This document shows positions 1-4,952 of a stretch of 6,478 bases of DNA, one piece after another. The stretch spans positions 1 through 6,478 of the forward strand of contig URRU01000099.1 in NCBI GenBank assembly GCA_900550335.1, given 5' to 3'. Every line of letters starts with the position of its first letter. The stretch's first letter is position 1. The notes beneath the pieces are model-generated. The model was not told where the DNA came from, ran no database searches, and saw only the letters and a program-made list of their open reading frames with translations. The DNA comes from an uncultured Clostridium sp. GTDB taxonomy: Bacteria > Bacillota > Clostridia > Peptostreptococcales > Peptostreptococcaceae. The position numbers and the translations under genes were made by a program.

Positions 1-1
1 G

Positions 2-226
2 GTTATGTCTTACAAGGGTAACGTATTCGGTGTTGAACCGCCTACATTCGTTGAACTTGAAGTCGTTGATACAGAACCGGGTTTCGCAGGTAACACATCT
101 ACAAACGCTACAAAGCCTGCTACTCTTGAAACAGGTGCTACAATTCAAGTACCTCTATTCGTTGATATGAACGAAGTTATCAGAGTAGACACAAGAACAG
201 GCGAATACATGGAAAGAGTAAAATAA
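2..226 (+). CDS. efp: Elongation factor P, C-terminal part (5' end outside window)
   Basis: EF-P binds ribosomes stalled on polyproline stretches and promotes peptide bond formation in the cytoplasm. The visible part covers the end of domain II and all of domain III. The family signatures are plain: [15 protein letters not shown], then [15 protein letters not shown], and the C-terminal [14 protein letters not shown]. The reading frame is open to the left edge, so the ATG at position 5 is an internal methionine and not the start; the N-terminal domain with the modifiable loop residue is not in the window. The gene is richer in G+C (29 of 60 bases at 61-120) and in C-ending codons than most of the window, as expected for a highly expressed translation factor. 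The next gene starts 81 bases downstream with no clear terminator between them, so the two are probably cotranscribed. Confidence 0.96.
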   Translation, partial: VMSYKGNVFGVEPPTFVELEVVDTEPGFAGNTSTNATKPATLETGATIQVPLFVDMNEVIRVDTRTGEYMERVK

Positions 227-269
227 GTCTGAATAAAATCGCACACGGCACTTATTTTGTGTTGTGAAC

Positions 270-303
270 AATTTTCTTTCAGCCTTTTGAATGAAAGGAG
301 ATT
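270..303 (+). promoter_or_regulatory. Hairpin sequestering the ribosome binding site (fourU-like)
   Basis: Bases 270-281 (AATTTTCTTTCA) can pair without interruption with 292-303 (TGAAAGGAGATT), a 12-bp stem with two G-U wobbles and a 10-base loop. The whole Shine-Dalgarno sequence AAAGGAG (294-300) lies in the stem, and the stem ends four bases before the ATG at 308. Four consecutive U residues (272-275) pair with G298, A299, G300 and A301, similar in arrangement to fourU RNA thermometers. An alternative shorter pairing, CCTTT (283-287) with AAAGG (294-298), would also hide the site. The pairing is seen directly; a regulatory role is inference, and ribosomes finishing efp or simple breathing of this A-U rich stem may suffice to open it. 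Confidence 0.45.
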
Positions 304-307
304 AATT

Positions 308-1189
308 ATGGAAGATTTAATTAAAAAAGTTTCATATCTAAAGGGTTATGCAGACGGTCTTGACCTTAGCCCAAAGAGTGACGAAGGTAAGCTTATTATC
401 AAATTGCTTGACGTTATGTCTGAAATGGCTGATACTATTGAAGAATTGAACTCAAGAGTTGATGATGTTGAAGATGTTGTTGACGAGCTTGATGATTGTG
501 TACTTGAAATTGCCGATGATTTGTACGGTGACGATGAGTATGACGATTATGATGACGATGACGACGATGATTATATCGATGATTATGATGACGATGAGTA
601 CGAATATGAAACACACAGATATGAAAGTCAGCACAGAAATAATTATTCAAATAGAGGCAAAATAGGAAATGGAATATTAATATTTTTAACAGTTGTAGCT
701 GTTTGTGTAACTATATTGGCTTTAAATATGTATTTACCTTCTAAAAATAAGGTGGAAAATAATGCAAATGTAGCAAATAATCAGCAGCAACAGCAGGTAG
801 AAAATCAAAGCAATGATGAAGGTAAAATGTCAAGTAACGATGAAGGACAAGATGAGTACAATAATGCTACAATAAGAGATTTATCTGATTATTACTATGC
901 AGTTGATTACTATAATAGCAATTACAACAGTAGCGACGGATACCTATTCCCAGGAAGTGATACTAGATACATAGATCCAGAGGAATTAAGTGGATGTTCT
1001 GATAGTCAGTTAGCTTATATAAGAAACGAAATATTTGCTAGACATGGGTATATATTCCAAACAGATAAGTACAACAATTATTTTGGAAGTAAAACTTGGT
1101 ATTACCCAAACTCATATACAACAGATAATGTAAATGATTTGAATGCGTACGAAAAATATAATGTAGAACTTATAAAAAGCTTAGAGTAA
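308..1189 (+). CDS. CD1247 N-terminal domain / single TM / YARHG-domain membrane protein
   Basis: A 293-residue protein of unknown function. Residues 1-70 match the conserved clostridial domain usually encoded just after efp (start MEDLIKKVSYLKGYADGLDLS, then an acidic helical stretch rich in Asp, Glu and Val). Residues 71-100 form a nearly pure Asp/Tyr/Glu tract. One membrane segment spans about 121-142, followed by a Gln/Asn-rich linker (150-190) and a C-terminal YARHG domain (about 212-270) with the diagnostic RNEIFARHGYIF and a later WYYP. The single segment puts the N-terminus in the cytoplasm and YARHG outside. From memory, relatives of the N-terminal domain usually end in a zinc ribbon, absent here, so this looks like a domain swap. 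The ATG at 308 is chosen over 257 because AAAGGAG sits just before it and family homology starts there. Exact roles of both domains are unknown. Confidence 0.85.
   Translation: MEDLIKKVSYLKGYADGLDLSPKSDEGKLIIKLLDVMSEMADTIEELNSRVDDVEDVVDELDDCVLEIADDLYGDDEYDDYDDDDDDDYIDDYDDDEYEYETHRYESQHRNNYSNRGKIGNGILIFLTVVAVCVTILALNMYLPSKNKVENNANVANNQQQQQVENQSNDEGKMSSNDEGQDEYNNATIRDLSDYYYAVDYYNSNYNSSDGYLFPGSDTRYIDPEELSGCSDSQLAYIRNEIFARHGYIFQTDKYNNYFGSKTWYYPNSYTTDNVNDLNAYEKYNVELIKSLE
545..597 (+). repeat. In-frame GAY-rich direct repeat encoding the Asp tract
   Basis: The 17-base sequence GATTATGATGACGATGA occurs at 545-561 and again at 581-597, 36 bases (12 codons) apart, and TGACGATGAGTA occurs at 529-540 and 589-600, 60 bases (20 codons) apart. 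Both spacings keep the reading frame, so the repeats lengthen the Asp/Tyr tract of the surrounding protein. Such GAY runs can change length by replication slippage. Confidence 0.8.
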
Positions 1190-1203
1190 AATTTGTTTTA
1201 AAG

Positions 1204-1339
1204 TATAGCAAGTTTATTTTAAAGCATAGTAAAAACAATCAAAAGGCTCTAGTGAAAATGGCAGAAAATATTTAATGAAATAATAGAAAAAGTACAGTAA
1301 AAAAATAGAAAAGATTTAGCGAAAACGATAGAAAACTTA
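1204..1339 (+). repeat. Degenerate ~22-bp tandem repeat with phased A-tracts
   Basis: Most of the non-coding stretch 1190-1453 is made of imperfect units of 21-25 bp, starting near 1204, 1225, 1248, 1271, 1293 and 1315, with a loose consensus TAGTGAAAA-n3-ATAGAAAA. ATAGAAAA occurs exactly at 1283, 1305 and 1328 and as GCAGAAAA at 1261. Upstream, TTTTAAAGTATAGCAA (1196-1211) recurs with two changes at 1217-1232. The A-tracts centre near 1233, 1242, 1256, 1266, 1279, 1289, 1302, 1310, 1323 and 1333, a mean spacing of about 11 bp, so they lie roughly on one face of the helix. This is the pattern of intrinsically curved DNA. It ends about 20 bp before a -35 box. The rest of the stretch holds the promoter and leader of the amidase gene. 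Confidence 0.7.
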
Positions 1340-1355
1340 TATAGATAGGGGAGAT

Positions 1356-1384
1356 TTGAACTTTTATTCAAAAAAAGTTACAAT
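1356..1384 (+). promoter_or_regulatory. Sigma-A type promoter for the amidase operon
   Basis: TTGAAC (1356-1361) and TACAAT (1379-1384) are separated by 17 bp, close to consensus in both boxes and spacing. The curved A-tract region lies just upstream and the amidase ATG is about 70 bases downstream. A second TATAAT at 1416-1421 has no convincing -35 partner at proper distance. Confidence 0.65.
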
Positions 1385-1453
1385 ATTTTCTCTATCCATA
1401 TAAATAATTATAGTGTATAATTAGAAAAATAGTACAGGGGGGTTAAAAAGACT

Positions 1454-2317
1454 ATGAAAAAGATAAATGAGAAAGTAATATTAATACTTTTATCAGTTCT
1501 TTTATTGAGTAATGTTCTTTTAACTGTAAATGCTATAAGGATGAACAATGAATTAGAACAGCAAAAACAGATTAACATTGAAATATTGGATATGCTGGAA
1601 GATAGTGAGTATTCAAATGAGAAGGTCAACAACTCCAATGATAATAATGAAGTTGGTTCAAAAGATATAGAGAAAGAAAATAAAAAGTCAACAGGACTAA
1701 AAGTGGCAATAGATGCTGGACATCAGCAAAATCAAAATAGCGATAAGGAGCCTATTGGGCCTGGAGCAAGCGAAACAAAGATGAAGGTTGCATCAGGAAC
1801 AGAGGGATGTGAAACAAAAATTCCTGAATATCAGGTTACACTAGAAATATCTAAAAAACTAGAAAAGATTTTAAAAGATAGAGGATACGAGGTGTACATG
1901 GTTAGAACTGAAAATGATGTAAATATCAGCAACAAGGAAAGAGCTGATTTAGCTTATCAGAGTGGGGCAGATATTTTTGTAAGAGTTCATTGTAATTCAA
2001 GTGAAAGCAGCGAGTCTAACGGTGCGCTTACAATATGCCAGACACCTTCAAACAGTTTTGTATCTATGTACGACGATAGCAAAAGGCTATCTGATGATGT
2101 ACTTCTAGAATTATGCTCTGAGACTGGGGCAAAAAACAACGGTGTTATGGAAACTGATACTATGTCAGGTATAAACTGGAGTAAACTGCCAGTTACAATA
2201 GTAGAGACAGGATTTATGAGTAATCCAGAGGAAGATAGAAAATTATCAGATCAGAGCTATCAAGAAAAAATTGCAATCGGAATTTCTAATGGTATAGATA
2301 AATACTTTGCTAAATAA
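1454..2317 (+). CDS. Membrane-anchored N-acetylmuramoyl-L-alanine amidase (Amidase_3)
   Basis: A zinc-dependent peptidoglycan hydrolase that cuts the bond between N-acetylmuramic acid and the L-alanine of the stem peptide, outside the cell. The 287-residue protein has an uncleaved-looking N-terminal membrane segment (about 7-27), a polar, partly charged linker (30-80), and the catalytic domain from about 82 to 286. The family landmarks are all present: VAIDAGH with zinc ligand H90, E125 in EYQVTLEIS, H179 in VRVHCN, and catalytic E251 in VETGFMSN. The insert with GPGASETKMKVASGT between the first two ligands is typical of clostridial members. No cell-wall binding repeats are present, so the anchor is the likely means of localisation. 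AGGGGGGT (1436-1443) supports the start. It resembles CwlD-type enzymes in size, but a role in spore cortex is not shown. It heads a two-gene operon. Confidence 0.93.
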   Translation: MKKINEKVILILLSVLLLSNVLLTVNAIRMNNELEQQKQINIEILDMLEDSEYSNEKVNNSNDNNEVGSKDIEKENKKSTGLKVAIDAGHQQNQNSDKEPIGPGASETKMKVASGTEGCETKIPEYQVTLEISKKLEKILKDRGYEVYMVRTENDVNISNKERADLAYQSGADIFVRVHCNSSESSESNGALTICQTPSNSFVSMYDDSKRLSDDVLLELCSETGAKNNGVMETDTMSGINWSKLPVTIVETGFMSNPEEDRKLSDQSYQEKIAIGISNGIDKYFAK

Positions 2318-2322
2318 GTGAA

Positions 2323-2340
2323 GTTGGATAATTATCCGAC
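2323..2340 (+). other. Short palindrome / hairpin between amidase and next gene
   Basis: GTTGGAT (2323-2329) pairs with ATCCGAC (2334-2340), with one G-U pair and a four-base AATT loop. It starts six bases after the amidase stop and ends just before the next gene's ribosome binding site. There is no T-run after it, so it is not an intrinsic terminator; it could be an mRNA-stabilising hairpin or a protein site. Confidence 0.4.
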
Positions 2341-2355
2341 GAGAGGGGTGGTGAA

Positions 2356-3126
2356 ATGACAAATTTCTGTCCGAACTGTGGAAAAAAAGCAGATAAAGAC
2401 GAAAAGAAGTGCCCTGTTTGTGGAGAGGAAATAGCCAGTCTTTCGCAAACAAGTGAATCTAAAAATAATAAAAAGAAGATAACACTAAAGGCAAATATAA
2501 TAATTATAGTATTTGTTGTATGTATGGGTTATCTTGGATTAAATATAGTATCGAGATATTTTAATGCAGGTAAGAATATAGCACACACTGCTAATAGTCA
2601 AAAGTCTGAATTAAAAATATTAAAAAGACCTAGTCAAAAATCATACGAGGATATAGAAGAAAATGGTATCGTAAAAAAAGAAAAGACAAGTGAATCTGTT
2701 TATGAAGAAAAAGAAGAAGCTTCTTCAGAAAAAGATGCAGATAAATCTAAGACATTGGTTATTCCTGAAAAAGAAAAATATATGAAGATAATGTCGGATT
2801 TAAATACAGAAGTTGACCAGATGGCAGATTCTGAGCTAAATGGTGAAGAGGAAAGCCTACTTAACTATACTAGTAAAATATATAAAAAATACGATACTGT
2901 CTTAAATATGATTTACAGTGATATTACATCTTCTCTTGAAAATGGAGAGCTTGAAAAATTAAAAAAAGACGAGATTGCCTGGATAAAAGAAAAAGATGCA
3001 ACAGCATCTACGGCTGTTGGTTCTGAAGATACTAGTGAATCTGATGAAAATTGGGTATATTTCGACTCGCTTGCTACTTCTACAAAAGACAGATGTTATT
3101 ATTTGATACACACCTACATGTATTAA
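2356..3126 (+). CDS. Zinc-ribbon, single-TM protein with LprI/DUF1311-like extracellular domain
   Basis: A 256-residue protein of unknown role. Residues 1-25 form a zinc ribbon (C5-x2-C8, C19-x2-C22). One membrane segment covers about 46-67. A charged Lys/Glu linker runs to about 138, and residues 140-250 resemble the lysozyme-inhibitor LprI/DUF1311 family: YDTVLNMIY, a variable stretch, LKKDEIAWIKEKD, and a late Arg in TKDRCYYL. The zinc ribbon should be cytoplasmic and the LprI-like part outside. The cysteines that usually form disulfides in LprI are missing; only C247 remains in this domain. The start is preceded by AGGGGTGG (2344-2351), and the gene follows the amidase by 38 bases, so they form an operon. 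Pairing with an amidase suggests a cell-wall role such as modulating hydrolases, which is inference. Confidence 0.8.
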   Translation: MTNFCPNCGKKADKDEKKCPVCGEEIASLSQTSESKNNKKKITLKANIIIIVFVVCMGYLGLNIVSRYFNAGKNIAHTANSQKSELKILKRPSQKSYEDIEENGIVKKEKTSESVYEEKEEASSEKDADKSKTLVIPEKEKYMKIMSDLNTEVDQMADSELNGEEESLLNYTSKIYKKYDTVLNMIYSDITSSLENGELEKLKKDEIAWIKEKDATASTAVGSEDTSESDENWVYFDSLATSTKDRCYYLIHTYMY

Positions 3127-3165
3127 GATAGCTTTAAATTTTAAAAAGTAAATATAAAATAATTG

Positions 3166-3198
3166 ACACCATATTAGTAAAGTGATATGGTGTTTTTT
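3166..3198 (+). terminator. Intrinsic terminator after the amidase operon
   Basis: ACACCATAT (3166-3174) pairs perfectly with ATATGGTGT (3185-3193), the stem extends by two more pairs inward, and six T residues (3193-3198) follow. It ends transcription 40 bases after the LprI-like gene and separates that unit from the promoter just downstream. Confidence 0.88.
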
Positions 3199-3204
3199 AA
3201 TGTA

Positions 3205-3233
3205 TTGAAAGATGTTTAATCTTGTAATACAAT
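3205..3233 (+). promoter_or_regulatory. Sigma-A type promoter for the small zinc-ribbon gene pair
   Basis: TTGAAA (3205-3210) and TACAAT (3228-3233) lie 17 bp apart, seven bases past the terminator T-run and about 45 bases before the next start codon. A nearby TATAAT (3233-3238) would need a 22-bp spacer and is less likely. Confidence 0.7.
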
Positions 3234-3278
3234 ATAATTTGTGGAATTAAAAGCTTTTATAAAAAGGAGAGAAGTAAA

Positions 3279-3488
3279 ATGAAGTGTCATCGTTGCGGAC
3301 ATCCAATGAAATTTGGAGAAGAAAAATGCAGAAAATGTGGTGCAAAAGTAAAGAAAACAGAAGAATATTTAAGAATGGAAGAAGAAAGAGCTAAGAATGC
3401 CAAAAAAGATCAGATAGCTTTAGTAGTTTCAACACTTATTTTACTATTTGTACTTGGATTTGGTTTATATGTACTATTTTTCAAATAA
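3279..3488 (+). CDS. Small zinc-ribbon membrane protein, function unknown
   Basis: A 69-residue protein. The N-terminus is a zinc ribbon with C3-x2-C6 and C17-x2-C20, the same CxxC-x10-CxxC spacing as in the LprI-like protein encoded upstream. A highly charged helix (about 24-45, rich in Glu, Lys and Arg) links it to one C-terminal membrane segment (about 46-67), so the ribbon likely sits in the cytoplasm near the membrane. The strong ribosome binding site AAGGAGAG (3264-3271) and the promoter just upstream argue that this is a real expressed gene despite its size. The next gene starts 44 bases later and is probably cotranscribed. No function can be assigned. Confidence 0.85.
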   Translation: MKCHRCGHPMKFGEEKCRKCGAKVKKTEEYLRMEEERAKNAKKDQIALVVSTLILLFVLGFGLYVLFFK

Positions 3489-3532
3489 AATGGAATTATA
3501 AAAATGTAAATTGTGAGGAGAATTAGTTAGAA

Positions 3533-3955
3533 ATGGCAAAAAAAGTAATAATGAAAGAAGCTGGACAGTGTTCAAAATGTGGTAGAAACATAAAGAACGT
3601 AAATAGAAAATTTGATGTTCCAACACCAAATGGATTAAAATTAAACTGCTGTTCAAAACAGTGTCATGATGATATGACAGAATATTATAAAGGATTTAGA
3701 AAACAGAAAATAGCTTTATATGCTGAGGTTGCATTCGGGTTAGCTGGTATAATAGCAATGCTTTTACAGAATAATGCATTAGCTCAGATATTTATAATGA
3801 TAGACTCTATACTATTCTTAGCATTCCCTTATGCTACATTTAATCCTAAATCAAGAACTTGTTATGATGAAACAAAAAGACAGAGTAGAAGTATAGCATT
3901 ATCATTATTATTATTCATAGCAGTATGGTATTATTTCTTTGTGTTTAAAAAATAA
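3533..3955 (+). CDS. Cys-rich, three-TM membrane protein, function unknown
   Basis: A 140-residue protein. The soluble N-terminus carries C13-x2-C16 and a second cluster C39-C40-x3-C44, enough for one zinc site; the spacing recalls treble-clef or TRASH-like metal-binding knuckles, but I cannot assign a family. Three hydrophobic stretches follow (about 60-78, 83-101 and 119-138), with a loop between the second and third holding FNPKSRTCYDETKRQSR, and the chain ends in a short Lys tail. GAGGAG (3515-3520) lies 12 bases before the ATG, slightly far but usable. It follows the 69-residue zinc-ribbon gene in the same operon, and the two may work together. No terminator is visible after it, so some read-through into csoR is possible. 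Confidence 0.82.
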   Translation: MAKKVIMKEAGQCSKCGRNIKNVNRKFDVPTPNGLKLNCCSKQCHDDMTEYYKGFRKQKIALYAEVAFGLAGIIAMLLQNNALAQIFIMIDSILFLAFPYATFNPKSRTCYDETKRQSRSIALSLLLFIAVWYYFFVFKK

Positions 3956-3968
3956 CTTATACCTTGCT

Positions 3969-3999
3969 TTGAAAAAAATACGAATTACTGTGCTATAAT
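3969..3999 (+). promoter_or_regulatory. Extended -10 promoter for csoR-rseC
   Basis: TGCTATAAT (3991-3999) is an extended -10 element with a perfect TATAAT at 3994-3999. TTGAAA (3969-3974) lies 19 bp upstream, a long spacer that the extended -10 could offset. It sits about 55 bases before the chosen csoR start. No G/C-rich inverted repeat of the usual CsoR operator type is seen around it. Confidence 0.65.
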
Positions 4000-4052
4000 A
4001 TAAATGGCGACAGAAACGTATTTAAAATAGGGAAAGTGTGAGGAATTTCTTT

Positions 4053-4385
4053 ATGGAACAGAAAAAATGTGCTTGTTGTGGAGGCGGAGATAGTCAGGAT
4101 AGAAAGCTTTCACCGAGAAATAATAAAGAAGATCTTATAAAAAGATTGAAAAGAATAGAGGGACAGGTAAAAGGAATCCAAAAGATGATTGATGATGAAA
4201 GGTATTGTATAGATATACTAGTCCAGATTTCTGCTGTAAAAGCAGCTATCGACAAAGTAGGAAAGATAATACTTGAAAATCATATAAAGGGTTGTGTTAC
4301 CGAAAGTATAAAAAATGAGAGCCAAGATGAGTCAGATCAGCTTATCGAGGAACTAATGAAAAATATTTATAAATTCATGAAATAG
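4053..4385 (+). CDS. csoR: CsoR-family metal-sensing transcriptional repressor
   Basis: A 110-residue, all-helical DNA-binding repressor of the CsoR/RcnR (DUF156) family, which releases DNA on binding metal. The core LIKRLKRIEGQVKGIQKM is followed by YCIDILVQISAVKAA and ENHIKGCV. Counting from the ATG at 4053, C52, H77 and C81 have the same spacing (25, then 4) as the Cu(I) ligands C36, H61 and C65 of Mycobacterium tuberculosis CsoR, which favours copper over nickel/cobalt (RcnR) or persulfide (CstR). The N-terminal tail adds CACC (C6, C8, C9), which could bind extra metal; Cys-rich tails occur in other clostridial members. A GTG at 4038 would add five residues, but it overlaps the better ribosome binding site TGAGGAA (4039-4045), so the ATG is preferred. 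rseC follows after 8 bases. No copper ATPase or chaperone gene is next to it here. Confidence 0.9.
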   Translation: MEQKKCACCGGGDSQDRKLSPRNNKEDLIKRLKRIEGQVKGIQKMIDDERYCIDILVQISAVKAAIDKVGKIILENHIKGCVTESIKNESQDESDQLIEELMKNIYKFMK

Positions 4386-4393
4386 GAGGCAAA

Positions 4394-4831
4394 ATGAATC
4401 AGGACGGATATATAGTAGAAATAGTAGATGAAGAAACTGCTATAATGAGAATGATGAGAATGTCTGCGTGTGCAAAATGCGGTAAATGTATGAATGCATC
4501 TTCTGAGTCTGAAGAGATACTAGTTGAAGTGGACAATACTATAGGTGCCAAAGTTGGTGACCACGTTATGGTAAGTATGGAACATATAAATGTCATGAAA
4601 GCGACATTTTTAGTATATGTAATACCTATGGTTCTTCTAATAGTTGGTATAGTAGGTTCATACTATGCACTTAATGCTATAGGATTTGCTGGCCCTACAG
4701 AAGTTGTGGCTGCGATTATAGGTATTGCACTTATGGGACTTTCTTATATCTACTTAAAAATAAACGATAAAAAGTTTAAAGAAAGTAGAGAATACGTTCC
4801 TGTTGTCACAAAAATATTATTCGATTTATAA
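4394..4831 (+). CDS. RseC/MucC-family (SoxR-reducing system) membrane protein
   Basis: A 145-residue inner-membrane protein of the RseC family. The N-terminal soluble part (1-65) has the family pattern: an opening that resembles GxIVEIVDEETAIM, a Cys cluster C26-x2-C29-x2-C32, and a small beta domain with VGDHVMVSME. Two membrane segments follow (about 68-93 and 100-121) and a short cytoplasmic tail. In Escherichia coli RseC affects sigma-E signalling and reduction of the SoxR iron-sulfur cluster; clostridial members are often found with Rnf electron-transport genes, from memory. The Cys cluster suggests metal or iron-sulfur binding. AGGAGG (4384-4389) overlaps the csoR stop codon, so the two genes are tightly coupled and share the promoter upstream of csoR. 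Copper or redox control of this gene by its neighbour is a reasonable inference. Confidence 0.88.
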   Translation: MNQDGYIVEIVDEETAIMRMMRMSACAKCGKCMNASSESEEILVEVDNTIGAKVGDHVMVSMEHINVMKATFLVYVIPMVLLIVGIVGSYYALNAIGFAGPTEVVAAIIGIALMGLSYIYLKINDKKFKESREYVPVVTKILFDL

Positions 4832-4835
4832 TATA

Positions 4836-4871
4836 AAAAAGACTGTTGTATTATTTTACAACAGTCTTTTT
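4836..4871. terminator. Bidirectional intrinsic terminator between convergent operons
   Basis: GACTGTTGT (4841-4849) pairs perfectly with ACAACAGTC (4858-4866); the stem is flanked by AAAAA (4836-4840) and TTTTT (4867-4871), so it works on both strands. It ends csoR-rseC on the plus strand and the ThrE-type operon on the minus strand. Confidence 0.9.
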
Positions 4872-4940
4872 GTATTATAAAATATGTTTTATATTTAAAA
4901 ATCAGAAATACATTTTTGTATTTGCATATATTTTTGTATT
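4867..4940. repeat. TTTTTGTATT repeated three times in the convergent gap
   Basis: TTTTTGTATT occurs exactly at 4867-4876, 4913-4922 and 4931-4940, and AAATACA (4906-4912) with TGTATTT (4917-4923) forms a perfect 7-bp inverted repeat around four T residues. The area is so A/T-rich that chance matches are likely. It may add a weak second stop for the minus-strand operon. Confidence 0.4.
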
Positions 4941-4952
4941 AAAAAATACGTT

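Noticed and set aside
227..269. Possible efp terminator from CACAC/GTGTTGTG pairing
   Set aside because: The pairing is imperfect and no T-run follows directly.
257..307. Upstream in-frame ATG that would extend the CD1247/YARHG protein by 17 residues
   Set aside because: No ribosome binding site before it, the added residues do not match the family, and AAAGGAG sits right before the ATG at 308.
435..665. Open frames on both strands across the Asp-rich region
   Set aside because: They are shadows of GAY codon repeats and give biased His/Asn/Ile or Met/Thr runs with no start signals.
1204..1339. CRISPR array
   Set aside because: Units are degenerate, about 22 bp, directly adjoining and lack distinct spacers; no cas genes nearby.
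1393..1421. Alternative amidase promoter with TATAAT at 1416-1421
   Set aside because: The -10 is perfect but the base string at the right distance (TATCCA) is a poor -35; the TTGAAC-17-TACAAT pair is better.
1408..1638. Minus-strand open frame over the amidase start
   Set aside because: It overlaps the promoter leader and coding start of a well-supported gene and has no recognisable protein features.
4038..4052. GTG start for csoR
   Set aside because: It would overlap the TGAGGAA ribosome binding site that suits the ATG at 4053.
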